DNA of 64,000 nt from Sipunculus nudus (GCA_026874595.1 CM049320.1:26765214-26829213); one strand, 5' to 3'. Positions 47,052-62,200 are shown, numbered from the stretch's first letter. Translations and numbers: made by a program. Notes: generated by a model not told the origin, from the sequence alone.

Positions 47052-47209
47052 TTAACTTGGTGTATTGTGGTTGGCATTTTCTCTGTTACCCATGTTATTG
47101 TCCACTTGGTTACCCAGTGAGGTCTCATCTTCATTATTGAATGGTTCGTAATCTTTCTTTCTACCCAATGAGCTGTGACGTATACCATATCCAAAATATA
47201 TAAGGAAAC
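47052..47209 (-). CDS. CAT transporter last exon
   Basis: Encodes [20 protein letters not shown], then a polar cytoplasmic tail rich in Asn and acidic residues ending NTPS, with TAA at 47054-47052. Acceptor cttttag. An AATAAA on the minus strand (47050-47045) sits only 1 nt past the stop, so the real cleavage signal may lie further down. Confidence 0.93.
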
Positions 47210-50200
47210 CTAAAAGAGAAAATATGAGAAAAATAATTTATTTTTCAAATAATTTTTAAAATGAAATTATATCTAATTTATTAATTTATAAGTATTGAAA
47301 CATGACACAATCATTGGTAAGCACAACATTTCATTCATATCTGTACCAAAATTAATTATAACTAACCATACATTATTTGAACATGTAATAAGCACCAATA
47401 GTAACTTTTATATGCAAGATTGACCCTGGCCTTGTTTTGCACAAAGGTCACATGGTAACTTTGATAATCATGGGGAAGGGGGTGCAAAACTGATATAATG
47501 TTTTTCTGGTGGACAAGATGGTTTGAATAACTCCAGTTGGCTGTTAACTTAACTGGCAGTTTCCAGAATTGTGTATTACTTTTTGGCAGAGTTGCAAGTA
47601 ACATGAACAGCATGAGTAAGATATTATATGAGGCCAGTAAGATATATTGTATAACGATAATGGTTTGAAATTAGGCCTGTGAATGGCTAAGGGCTATTAA
47701 ATTTGATTCAAACCAGAGGTTTGGGACCATAAAGGCCCTAAATTAGGGCTCTGTGATCACAAGTTCCTCCAAATTTCATCCCTGGGGCCATATTGGATGT
47801 CAGATTGGTCTGAAATTTATTTCCACAAATACTGTAAAAGAAACCAATTTTTAGAAGAATCACATCATTATCTAAAACAATATTATGAAACAATTTGAAA
47901 TATTTGCCTGGCAGCCATAGTGAATTCAACAAGAGTGTAAAATTTGAAAGCATGGATTCCCTCATGGGTGTCAATGTTCTGTTGAATATTCATAAAAGAA
48001 AATCAGTGATATTGCTCTAGCGGCCATATTGGATATTAGGCAGGTTTGTAATTCAAAATGGCTGGAGCCTTCATAGGCACCAATGGCACCCATAAGTTTG
48101 AGAAAACTTGAACAAAGCCTCTTTGAAATACTGCACTAGTAAGAAAATTAGTGACTGTTCTGCAGCAGCCATTATTATTGGACTTTGGCCATGTCTGTAT
48201 TATGATAGGGCTAGAGCTCTTATGGACACCAATTATCTCTGTAAATTTAGAAAGATCAAGTTTATTATCTTTGAGATACTGCGTGTGAAGGAAAATCACT
48301 GATTATTGGATGGGTCTGTAATTCAAACGTGCTATAGCTTTCGTAGGCAACAATTAATCCTGTGAATTTAAGAAAGATCAAACATATTTTTTTTATGATA
48401 TCTATGAAAGCAAATCACCCATTTTGCTCTGGTGGCCATATTCTGTTCTAGGTGGGTCAGTAATTTTGATAGGGCTGGATCTTTCATAGGCATCAAAAAC
48501 TTCTGTGAATTTGAGAACAAGTGAACCAAGGGGTCATGATGTTCAGCTGAGTAGGAAGACATTCACAAAAGGAATTTTATCATCTGAATGCCAAATTTTG
48601 TAAGAGGTATCCCAATTCAACTGAAGCATAGCTCAGATTTTTCACGACCTCCCTTGATGTCAAGTTAGAAGATTCTAGATACAATGGTTAAGATTTGTGC
48701 CCTGTTAATGACTACCGCATCTTTGAAGGTCTCAAAAATAAAAATTTAAGGAAAATGCGTAAAATTTTGAAAAAAAAAATAAAATTGGTGCCACCAGTCT
48801 GCAGGAACTGATGAGACACTCGATGATGAATGTGCATGCAAAGAATTATGGTGGTGAAAGCATGGGTTCTTCAGAAACTGGAGGTTTTGTATCAAACAGT
48901 TCATTTCACTGAGGGGTATTTACAAGCCCTATAGCTCAAAGGATAGGGTAAAAGAGACCTAATTTCAGGTTTCCAAGGAGATTTTTCATGGGTATCCCTG
49001 GCTGTTAAGGTCGCAGATTCTTGGTTGAATGGTCACCATTTGTGCCCTGTTAACCAATGACCACACGCTTTTCAGGGTCTCAAAAATAGAATATTGTATA
49101 AAAATAAAAAAAAAAAATCCAGCTGGCCCTACTAGTCTTCAGGAAATTATGAAACACTTCAGGATCAATATACATGCAAAGAACCATAGTGATCAAAGCA
49201 ACAGTTGTTCAGATACTGTAGCTTTTGTATCAAATTTTTAATGATTCTGGGGGGTACTTCTGAGCTCCATAGCTCGGAGGATATGGGTAACAGAGACATA
49301 ATTTCAGATTTCCCAGGAGATTTTTCATGGACCTCTCTGCATGTCAGTTTAAAAGATTCTAGGTTGAGCGGTTACGATTTGTGCCTGATTAACGGACAGA
49401 TGGACAGACAGACAGATGGATAGAAGGACAAAGAGTGATCACTATATAGCTCAGATGACTTTCAGTCAGCTAAAAAACTGTATGCAAGTTATTTGATTGG
49501 TTACATTGCCTTGTTCATTACTGATGAAACAGCTGTCTGACACCAGAGCCACTGGCAGGATCAAGGTCTTTGACAGTGTAGCCACAGACTTGATGGTATG
49601 GAGCTGCTTAGCTCTGTTTTCCATGCTATATCAATTTGAACATTTTGTAATGGTAATTAAGCAGAAACTGAATGCATCCACTAACATAATAACAGCCTGT
49701 CAAATTGATAAAAGATCCTGCTCTTTCATACGACTGTGATTTGTACTCACCTATGGCCATCCAGATGCCAAAACGTACCCACGTCATGACTGACAGTTTG
49801 AGCATTAAGAACAGGTTGATGAATATGCTGACACATGGAACAAAGGGCACCAGTGGTACCTGAAACAAAAAGAGTGAGAGAAAGTCAAACTGGGGCATTA
49901 TGGCTCTAATGGCTACAAAATGTGCCCTGCTAAATGACGGAGGGAAAAGTCTAATTCCCAATATCACAGGTGAGGGTACAAACAGTGAAGAATGGACCAG
50001 AATGGAGTTAACAAGGACCATCTTTGGGAAATGCGCAAAATATAAAAGGAAGCCCCTCAGATTCTTCCTATCAACAAAGCATGACTGTTTGTAGTACAAC
50101 CCTTCCCTGACACTGTGCAACTGTGCTTCAGCATTGGCTATCGACCAGTGCTGATCAACACAATGTTAAGTTTAATGCTGTTTACTGTTTTGTGTAAAGT

Positions 50201-53200
50201 GTTTCTTGTATCTCTTACAGAATAAGCAAATATAATTGGGATAATGACTTTCTGGATATGCTTATATAATAATTTACGAATGATTATGTAAAAAAGAATT
50301 TGATTTAATCATTAATGAAAGAAAACAACCAATCATTGATATAATCTATTCATTGGCACACAATTAACTGTGTTTTTGTGTAGCACACAGGAAAGCTTAA
50401 TCACAATCCCAACAGAGGTATATATCATATTTTAAATTAAATACAGATTTAAGGCAAGATTCTGTATGTTTGCAAGCAGTATGTATGCGTTTTGTGTGCA
50501 CATACATCAAGGTATCACAAACATTTTATTCTCTTTGAGTGACTCCATACATGTGTATCTAGTATTTATGTGTATATATATATGGGTATGCAATATGTTT
50601 CAATCACTCCCAGTAGAGATATGCATGGTAACAGAAGGGGAAATTCCAGGTTTTGACATCAGTGATAAGATATTCCTCTGGCAAATGACTTCTTGACTGT
50701 GCAGTTTGTTTAAATATAAACTTTATTTATTTACATGGATTGTACAACTAGTTACAATAACTAATCTGAGGCACTCTCCATGGCTCAGATGTTGGCCCTC
50801 AGTCATCGGCAAAGGTGATGGAAACCAGAGGACATTGAGAAAACCACTGACCTCGGATGGGAAACTACATCACTTTCTCATAGCCACGCTGGGATTACAA
50901 CCCAGGTCGCCAGCAAGTTCTATACTATATACTATAGGTCCATCTTTGTTGAACACATACCACATATGCATACATATTTATGGAATCACAGAAGTCTGTT
51001 TTCTAGCTGCATATGCATACATAACACATACAAATTTACAGAATGCTAACTTGACTCTGAGTACCCAGATCACAGTGAACCCTTCCTGTAGTGAGGAGTT
51101 CAATCATGATAATGTTAACTTACCTTAAATGTGACAAGTGTTATGTTTTGAGGCTGTCTGGTAATGATGATGATGATGACGATGATGATGAGTGTCAGAA
51201 GTACCAATGTTAGGATTGCCCACCACTTCCTCGCTCCAATAAACGGACCAAGATGAATAATAGCTAAGCCCAGGCCTACCATCAACACCCCTGCAAAAAA
51301 TAATATAAAAGCATTAAGTATTGAAAAAAGTCAGTCATGAAAAACTTGTTTTCAAAGGTAGATAAAAAATTTTGTGTGTGTGTATGTGTGTATCATCTCC
51401 TGCTGTCAGTTCAGCATAGCAATAGTTTCCCAGTATTTTGATGATGAAACTAGGCCATAGAGGCACAAATAGTCCTCCGTAATATGTTTAACTAGGAAAG
51501 CGTGATGGGGCGGCACGGACAGACAGAAGGACAGATGAATGGATTGACCATTTTAGTACTCCTCCCTCCTTATGGCTAGGGACTAAAACATTTAGGTTTG
51601 CAAAGAGTCCAGATTAGGGCTTCATGAGGCTGACTATCGCCAGGTTCTCAAGAGAGCTGCCTTGTCAAGTCATATACTGTGGTTAGCTTTATATTCTGAA
51701 GGCTGATATTTCACGATTTCTTAATTTTTAACATTTTGCGAGGGTTTCGTTTTTGCAATCACAAAACAACCTATAAAATCTAAGTATGGCAGTATTTGTA
51801 TTGGTTTTAAACTTGGAATTAATCCTTCAAATTCAATACCTCACCCATTTCTGGTTCAGTCATTCATTTTGACTGGTGTCACAATCGATATATTTCATGT
51901 GATTACCGCGTGTTTTACAATGATTAATGCTTGTATGCATCTGCTGGTTTGTATACCATGCACAGCTTAGGTTGTGACTATAGGTTTTTCTTACTACTGT
52001 TGACTATAGGTATAAGAAGTAATCTGTTTGTTCCCATGCATCACCCCCTCATGTTCATCTTAGTTGATGGGGCATCTTATTCCTGATGGTTTCATATTCC
52101 CCATTATGTTACATTTGCAAATATCGTGAAATTAATACCCTCATGAATAAAATGGCAACCACAGTAGATTTCTGACTTCTGACCGATCTGGATCTCACAT
52201 TAGGGCTGAAACAGCACTTAATTTTTAACTGGATTATATTATCAGTATTACCTGACTCCATCCTGATTACCTGTTGCCATGGCAACATATTAATGGCAAA
52301 AATGGGCATCTATTTACCAATACAAAATATGAACTGTTTTTCTTAGTGACAGCTCAGTTCTCTCCCAATGAAAGAACAGATATAAATAAGAGTTGAAATT
52401 CACTCCAGAGCAAGCATTTCAAATGTAATTGGTTAAAATGTGACAAAAGAAATAACGTGCCAGGAAAGACCTCTATTAAAATGTAGTTAGGACTTAATGT
52501 CAAACAGAAATAAAAAGACTGTCTACATGTAACTTTATAAGATATGGATTTACACATACACACATGTAAGTGCCTGAGTTCAAATTTTGGACTTGAATAC
52601 TCAGTAAGTATTACTCAGACCTGAGTACTTAATTCTCTCAGTCCTATTTCATCTCACAGAGACCAATCTTACTAAAAACTGTAAAGCAGTTACCGGAATA
52701 GTTCTTGATACAAGGCGCAATAAAGAAGATGACGGATGAACAAATGGGAGGCCTGCTCAATCTACACAGAATGTAATATCTACCTAATAAACAAGACTTA
52801 CCCATGAACAGAACTAAAGTAGACACCAGTGTAGCCGATGCTTCGGTGGGAGTGTTTGATGGCTGGGAGCCCTGTACTGAACCATAGTCAGTCAGAGACC
52901 TGGCATCTTGTGCTTCATACCTGTAACAAGATAACATAACTAAGATACATGACTTTTATTACATTACTAGTATTATTCAACATTACAACTATTATTATTA
53001 TATAATAACTATTCAATTATAGAAGATGGAGTAATCAAGGACACAAACTTAAGGTAACCTTTATTTCCGCTGATTTTACCTTTAAAATCAAGGTAAAGGT
53101 CACCAGTTTTCAAACTCATCTGACACCATTGTTTATACAAATTTTGTAACACATTTGAGGAAAAAATAGCCAGAACTTCAAAAGTTTTGATTTTCAAAGA

Positions 53201-56200
53201 AATCCTATATTAAAACACTTAATCTTGAAATAAAGATCAAGGTCACAAAATTTCAATCTCCTCCCAGATACTAATTAAAACAATTCATGTGTCAAAACTG
53301 AGGAAAAATATGTAAACACATCAAACACTTAGAAGGGTCAGACAATCACTGTGATCAAAAGCATGTTTTTGCCATATGGGCCAATTGCGATATTTCTGTA
53401 CATTTATGTCCCACCCGTAACACCAACATTTATTGTAATAGAAATCTTAATTATTTATCTTTTATGCATGTACATAAGCTGGTATACTTATCTCAGAAAT
53501 CTCCCAGCTCCCACTTTCCTCCATGGTTAGATAATGATAAATCAATATTACAAAGTCATCATAATCTGTCCCACCCGTAACACACACAGTGTTCCACCTT
53601 GCTGGTCCAAGGTTTTACTTGATGGTAACTTTTTTTCAACTTGCATGTACCTGAGGCAATGAGACACCTGATAGGTAGAATAAGTTCAACCCAATAGTCT
53701 TACTATTAAATATGTTAAGATAAAAAGTGTTACGGGAGGGACATTTTTGATAGAAATGTGGTTTTAATTAATATTAACATCAAATTTATACACTAATAAG
53801 ACAATAAAATAAGTCACAAACCTTAAATATGCAATGGACTATTGAAAATCAAGGCACAGTATATTTCTTTTTAGAATTTAAAATGAGTAATTTGTCAAAT
53901 TTGCCAAAAGAATGTCTATGGAGGACCGTTACGGGTGGGACAAAGGCTGGTAATGCTATTTACTTTTACAACAGTTATGTTTTAATATTCCTCTTTTTAT
54001 GATCAATTTTATGGTGAGAAAATGCTATAAAATAATCTGCACAGTCATCCTGATAATTCTGATGAAAAGTTGCAGCAGTTAATTTAAAAAAAATAACCCT
54101 GCATGGCTACTCTTTGAAATAATTGCTTAAGATATGCTTATTAGTACAGTCCATGAAGCACTGTAAAAGTACAGTAAATGTAAAATAAATGTGCTCATGT
54201 TTTCCCAACCTTTCAATTTTGCCAGTTTCTTTTTGAAATCCATACCATTATTGTTACCATTATTGACCAGACCTGCCTTTAATGTCACCTTTCAATATAT
54301 ATATGTCTTTATCAACTAATTTACTAAAACATCTGTCATTTTATGCAGTTTCCCTTTATTATTTGCTTATATTTTAAATGATTTAAATAATATATAATGT
54401 TGAAAACATAATAAATTAAATTAAATCCAGATTGATCCAGGGAAAGAAAATTTTTGGCATTAAATATAAATAAATAACAATATGATAAATTGCTTTCCTG
54501 AAAATCCTAATTATTAACCAAAGAAGGCCTTAAAAGTATATTATAACATATATCAAAAGTACAGTATTACCTTTAAAATGAGTCGAAGAAGATACCATCA
54601 AAGTTAACATGAAAGGGGTTGTTCAATCTTATATAATCTGCAGCAAGCTATATTCTTTGCCTTGTTAAGGGTGGGACAATGTTACGGGTGGGACAAAATG
54701 ATGTATCTTTGATATGCTGTACAATAAATTCAAAGGACAGGCATACAAATTAGGCATGACAAAACAGTTCAGGTTTAAGCTTTTCTGTATAAAGGTTTAA
54801 GGTTTATCTTGTCTCTAATTTTACACTGCTATTCCACTGTTACGGGTGGGACAGTTATGATTGACAATACCAACCTTTTTGGATGAAACACTTGATTCTG
54901 ATTTGTTAGAGTTACATGTATCCCAGACACATATGAAATATTAATCTCACTTCTATTCTGGTCAGTGTAACACAAAATGCAGTTCTTGGTTAATAATCAT
55001 GACAATTGCAGCACTACCTGTTACGGGTGGGACAAAAAAAATATTTTATTTTGACCAAGACATCATAATAGGTACCAAAATCCAAGTTTTGGATTTCTGT
55101 ATCCAAGTTACCTCTTCATGTAAACTTTCAACCCTACTACACTTTTTAAATTCATTCAGCAGCATGTATGCAGCTGATTATTAAGGTCTGCATGGTCATA
55201 AAACTTATCGGTTTAAATGTGGACATGTTACAGGTGGGACAAATTGGCCCATAATTTGCTGCAAATGGATAGAAACATCTTTTCTGTCACATTAAAAAGA
55301 GATGGATGTTAATGTCTGCATCATCTGTGATATTCTTAATTAGTAACTGCCTGACAAACAGCCTTATTTTTCTTTCTTTAACCTCAAACACTGCCATGTA
55401 CAGATTTAGCGAAATTGGCCCATGTATGTTTGCATAATATAGGCCACTGTGACCTTATTTTGAGAAACCAAAGAGATTTTGCCAGTCCTGTCAGAATGTG
55501 AAGCAGGAACTTTGTAGATCGTAGTTATGATTTGTGCACCGATAATGGTCCGCCAGGTGGCAGGGAGGAAGGACAACAAAGAAAGACCCATTGCTAAAGC
55601 TCAGCATACTGAAGGTCAGCTAAGCCAATAAATTTACTCCATGGCTTAGCAAATTCTAAATGGATAACTTGAAATCAATGAAAATAACAAATAGATATAC
55701 AATGTATGGACTGACTCTATTTCCATTCACAACAGTGAAGAGTTGGCCTCAACTCCTTCATAGAGTGTAAGAAGTGACTGTGACTGGCCCTTAAATTTGG
55801 ATGATTTTTGAAAGATAATTACATCTATTTCCCTTCAGTCTATGTTCAGTTCCCTTCTTTAATATAATGACAAAACAGAATAATATTGAAAGATGTATGA
55901 AAATCATATTTGTCAGGAAAATTAATGGCCAATTGGCCTTTGTGTATTATGTATTCCCTTGGGGGAAAAATCTTCTTTCAGTAGCAAAGTGTCATATGAA
56001 ATTCTGTGAATGTTCCTATAGTTTCATAATCACAGAAGTTTGGAATTCGCTTCCTACTATACTTAGAAAATATTAATTAATTAAGACCAATTAAAAACTG
56101 ATCTCTTTAATAAAGCTTTTGGTCATTAATATGTACCTTTTTTTGCATTTAAATGAGAGGAAGATATGATAAAGAAAGTGATGCTATTATTATCTCATCT

Positions 56201-59200
56201 TCTGGAACAGAATCAATTATTAAAACACTTGCCTGAGGATTAGTACACAAGCTGCCACCAGGGTGTATGCAAGTAGTGTACCGATTGACATCATGTCCAC
56301 GAGATCTTTGAGGTCAAACAGCATGGCCATCACTCCTACAAAATTATGTCATGTAGTGTAATCTTATTCATTATTATGTAATATGATAAACATTGGTCTC
56401 TACTCTGTGTGAAAAACTGCCACATCACAATCACACAGCAGGACAGCTCACACAGTTTTGACACAAGAACTCTTTCACCACAAACATTGGAGGTCATATG
56501 AACATGTTACACATATAATATTCGGTTCTATATTGATCAAGGACACTTAACTGTAAAGTTTTTTCATATTTATATGGGAATTTCTCCATAAATGTTTGTA
56601 GATTATTCATTTAGACTTTGCAAGCAAAGCTGGTTGTATCAATGCATTCAGCAAAGAGACAACTGATATGCCAAGCACAATGTTTCAACTGACTGTGTGA
56701 TGTATATATGGCAGTAACTAGTTTAAATTTGGAAAATGATTAGAATCTATCAAAGCATTATTTCTTTTTAACTTAAAATTTTCAGCCTTCTTATGATATT
56801 TTTTTATGTTGAGCATGCCTGTTATGAAGGTCAAGTGGATCAGCCAATTTTAATGATGGTGGCCATTGGCTCTCCACCAGATTATCAGCGCAGCATGTGA
56901 TCTGGGGGTTGCTCAAACCAGGGCCCACTTTTTCATGTACTTGGACATGTATGTAAACCTCAATTTCATTTCCTGTGGAACAAATGTTTAAAGGTATGTC
57001 TGTACCTCAATTTTGCAATTTTAACACCTAATTTTACAAATTCTTTTTACAGGTACATGTTTGGTCTTACCTGCCAGTATTCCTGAGACAATGGTGGCTA
57101 TGACAGGTGTTTGAAATCGAGCGCTGACATAGGACAAGAAACGGAAGAGCAGACCATCACTTGCCATGGCATAGATCACTCGAGGCATGGGAAACATGGC
57201 TCCTAATAAGCTGAAAAAGAACACAACAGTGATGAAGTTAAATTCACACCATCTCATTCTGAGTCTGACTGCAAGTCAAAGTCCAAGCTACTCAAGTCTG
57301 AGTCCAAGCAACTCAAGTCTGAGTCCAAGCAACTCATGTCTAAGTCCAAGAAACTCAAGTCTGAGTCCAAGCAACTCAAGTCTGAGTCCAAGCAACTCAA
57401 GTCTGAGTCCAAGCAACTCAAGTCTGAGTCCAAGAAACTCAAATCTTAGTCCAAGCCACTCAAGTCTGAGTCCAAGAAACTCAAGTCTGAGTCCAAGAAT
57501 CTCAAGTCCGAGTCAAAGCAACTCAAGTCCGAGCCCAAGCCACTCAAGCCAGAGTCCAAGCCAATCAAGTCTGAGTCCAAGCCACTCAAGGCTGAGTCCA
57601 AGCAACTCAAGTCTGAGCCCAAGCAACTTAAGTCTGAGTCCAAGCAATTTAAGTCAGAGTCCAAATCCTTGAGATTCAAGTCCAATCACACAGTGTCAAC
57701 TAGAAGTCCAAGTCTGTGTCTAATAGAGTTTTTGAGAGAGCTAGAGATTACCATAGGTATTTATATGTTAGTTTACACATGCATTTTACTGGAATTACTG
57801 GTACATTTAGCTCAGAGTGCAGAGCAAAAGCCAGCCTGGCATATATATATATATTTTTTGTGAGTTAAATCCCAGTATAACTATAAATCCTGGACGTTAG
57901 AGTCAGGCCAGGTCGGAGTCCCCCGTAAATTGGAAATGATTCCAACTCTACACTTGAGTCTTCCACCCTGGAATATTAGCTCAAACATTTATGAATTAAG
58001 AGAAATGTTATCCTCCTTGCTGTAGGGGGTATAAAACTGTTATAGTTACTCTTTCAGATGAACAGCCTGTCAAGCTCTTTAAGACAAGCTCATGAATATT
58101 TTACAGTAAATAATAAATATGTCTTATCTATGAGCCTTTATGACTGCTGAATTATAATAAGCTTAACAAGAAGCACAGAAAACATGAAATACAGAATGCT
58201 TTATTATAATATGTTATTCCTGTAACAAGGCTAAACACTCCATCCTCAACCAGTAGACACTACAAACGGATCAATCCCTTAAATCTTCTGAAGAGAAGCT
58301 GAGGATATGCATAAAAGCATCTAAAAAATTAAATTGATTAGGAGCATTTACCACTAACTATGCATTTATCCGAGTGGTGTGCCAATTAATTGATTATATC
58401 AATGATTTTTTTTTCTATAATAATCAATTTATAGGCTGCATTTTTGTATAATCAATCACAAACAAATGTAAGTGGACATGCAAAGAAGTCATATTAACCA
58501 GAAATAAAATATTCGAAAGCCGTTAGAGATATAAGAAAGATGGGAAAGAAAGTAGCAAACAACATTAAAGCTGAACCTTGCGCAGCAAACAATTGTCAAC
58601 AACTAGGCCATTACCTTGACCTTTCAGCATGACTTACAATTCAGACTGAATTTACTCAGTCAAAATTGTAGGTATAATTCTTACAAGCAAATTCAAGGAA
58701 TTTATATCCTCTGCTTCCGCCTACAAGTCCAGAATGAATTTAAAGACTGTGGTGACCAAGAGTTAATAGTTTTAACCATACTCAACAGATGGCAGCACCT
58801 GGCAGTTACTGCGAAAAATTCAAGTAATTTATGTCCACCTATAGTGATACCTGTACGTGATTAGTGAAACTAATTGTGCTGAATCATCATACCAAAAATT
58901 AAATATTATATTGTATTATTATCTTGTGAGACAGACACTCCAAAACCAAACCCAATCAAGTTAAGCATGAGAGCAATCACTGACCCAAATTTGTATGAAG
59001 TTGGATATATTTAGTAAAGTAATCACACAGAAAGGAAAACCTGACAGACGGACCGACTGACAGACAGACAAACCCAGATCAATTTCCACTATTCCTTCAA
59101 AGGAAACAGGGGACAAAAAGCAGATTTAAGGTAATACAGAAGTTACATGAAATGATCTATTAATAATCGATCATCAGTCATTTCTTTTTCTTTCAATCAT

Positions 59201-62200
59201 CTAACATAATTTTACAACTGATTCCAACCAATAATTAACCCCCTACCTTGTACTCAGGCCACAGACAGCTCCAATTGCGATGATATACTTGGCCACAGAC
59301 CATCCAACTGCTTCAAAGGCATATGGCAGTGGAGCTTTTGAGTTTAAGGAAAAATAGGGCACCATGAGTGTGACAATGGCAGCCACACCAAAGTACGCGA
59401 GGAAGCAGCAGAAGAGACTGACTATGATGCTTATAGGGATCGCTTTCTGTGGATTACGAACTTCTTCACCTGGACAGAAAATAATATAAAATGAATATAA
59501 ACACATGCTGTACAGCTGTTAATGGCAGTCCCACAATATGATATAAATACATTTGAACACAATTGATTAGATTTTAGAAGTGAGCACAAATACTGTGGTT
59601 GGCTTTATATTTACCGGGCTCAAATTCTTCACTCAAGCAATTTTTCATAGTTTCACTGGGTTCCATTTTTCACAATGGGGCATATATTAATATTTTGATA
59701 AAACACCAAAAATGGTATCAATCCTCTATTACACAAAGTTACCTGCTTGTATTGCCCCATTTACCAGGCTCACGGCCCGTGAATGTTTTGGTAAACTAAT
59801 TAACGGGGATTTAGCCACTCTGGTGAGAGTTAATTACCAGAAGGCTCTTCCCCACAGATCACGTGTCAGTGCAGGTGTCACTGTGAGAAATAATGCTTTG
59901 GTCAAGAAACAGTGTCAGTCTTCACAGGAAAACGGGCCTCTGTTTTGTTTAAACAAGCTACCTCTGACAGGGTATTTTTACTCAGAATGAGCTGGTGGTG
60001 AGTACAAAATGATGCTCATGTTTTGCTTAAATAACTGATAACAATGACCTTTACTGCTGGGACCTGGCCACTTCAAAGGGGCATTGGTTTCACAGCTTGG
60101 CCATTATATATCAAGGTAAACAGGGCCCTCCACTCTACCTTGTTCATATCGAGTTTGAAACATCGTTCCATGGATATAACAAGTTGGTTACAGAAGGGGC
60201 TGAAGCGGCTGTGCACGGAAAGTCTGCCTAATCCCCATGAGTGTGAATGTGAAGAAAGAGCAAGATTCATTCCAAGCGGCAAATGATCAGATCATCGACA
60301 GCTGACAAAGCGTAAGCAGAGAGAGTACAAGCAGTTCAACCAAGACATCATGTATGATACTTGATTAATAAATAAAATCTGACATGCAGACCTTCAGGTT
60401 GAGAACCAAGCATTTTTTTTATATAATAAATCTTTATTGTGGACATGTCTCACACTGCGATCAACATGTTTGTCATTTGGATTATATCAATTTCCCACTA
60501 ATGCCCACCATCGCCACCTGGTGGCAACTACAGAGACTAATGGCCCATGACAGCAAGGTTTCATATCTGTGTGGATTCAATTTTGTGGTTTTTCCCCTAC
60601 CAAAAATATATTGCAAATTTGAAACCACTGCAAATAACAAGCCAACCACAGTTTGCTTTTGGTTCTGTTACTCATATAACATTGTATCTTGATATCATAA
60701 ACTTGCATGAGAACTTACTCAAACGTATATACAGTAGAACCATTAATTTTTGTATCTTGTTTTTACAAAAATTCACTTTTCCAAAATTTAAATGGAGGAA
60801 CTGAAATTTACCTATATTAACTGAAAAGTAGAAATACGGCTTTTTGAAAATATTTTTTCCGTAATCATTGAATGTAATTCCAAAGTAAACTTGCTGTGTG
60901 GGATTCTTTTACCTGTGCAGAATAACAAATGGCCCAATCACTGTGTCTAATTAAGCTTAATGGGTTACTGAGAGCTTTTGTCGCCAAGTCTTTACGGTAC
61001 ATGCATTCATCCAATCCACTGTGCATGTACTGACATAACACTGTCCCCCTTGTTTATTATATCAAGTAAACAGAATTTACCATGAATTTTTCTTTGTGCT
61101 TCTCCGTTGGTAAACTATCTCGAAGTTTGTTAAGAGTTCATCATATTGAATTTTCTGTGTCATCAGTTTGGCTCTGTGTTTGCAATACTCAGTCAGGTTT
61201 CACAAACGTAGAACATGAAAGTTATCATGCCATGACAGGCTGTGACACCCGCACAGTGAATTGGATAAAGGTTACTTACAATCCATTTTCATCGTTAAGT
61301 GACTTATATCAATGATCAACACCTGAGGTATATGCGTATCTTGCCATCTTCACCTTTGATATTTAATATGGCTCCTTGATCCAAAGAAATGACCCAAGAG
61401 CATAATACAAAGAAACATGTAAAGTCATTTATATTACTACCAGTAGATGGCAGCACTAGTAAGCCTATAATAAGCACCGTATTGGCACTATAAGTACCAT
61501 GTACAATTTTTTATATATGGTGGGATGTAACAAAAACCGTCAATTCATTGGACATAAATGCTACCCTTGCAAGTTGTATACATATACAGAGAGTTGCTAA
61601 TTTTATTTTTGAAAATAGATAATGATGATTGTAAACAGTTCTCTGTTTTTTTTTAATTAAAAAGAAGATTTTGAAAAAAATGTTCACATGAGATAACATT
61701 ACTGGCAGGATAAGGATTAGCATATTGAAACCTTGATACACTGGCATGTACCTGTATGGCTATAGTATATTGAAAAAAATTATGTACCTCACATTTCCGT
61801 AACCTCAAATATCAGAACAAAATTTATGTCCCCCAAACTATTCGGATATATGAGGTTCTACTGTATAAGCATGCAACATTTGGAACTGATAGTTGTGCTA
61901 GATACAGGACTCTCTAACTGACTGTATTATTGAGAGGTACTTACCAAGTACAGTGATAATGAAACAAAGGAAACGTTTTGATGTGTGACCCATGGGTCAT
62001 TGCTGATCAGCACCACAATCTGTGATCTAGTGATTTTTTTTATTTTATAATTACCTGTTGTAGCTATTGCATCGAAACCAACAAAGGCATAAAAGCAGGT
62101 GGCCGCACCAGACAGCATTCCTGATACACCAAATGGAAAGAAACCACCAACACCGTTACTGGTTCCATTTATGGTGACAGGTACCTGAATAAATTAACAT

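Noticed and set aside
49626-50120. 164-codon minus-strand frame as one exon
   Set aside because: Only 49751-49859 is exon; the rest is read-through into both introns beyond clear splice sites.
56225-56232. GT donor just downstream of the GC donor
   Set aside because: Cutting after CAA at the gtgttt site leaves phase 0, which cannot join the G|TAT phase of the next exon.
57187-57672. Ser/Pro-repeat open frame of 161 codons
   Set aside because: Produced by the 21-bp intronic minisatellite; the opposite strand is equally open (Asp/Ser/Leu repeat).
60044-60290. Plus-strand frame with [18 protein letters not shown]
   Set aside because: No recognised domain, no splice support, and it lies within a minus-strand transporter intron.
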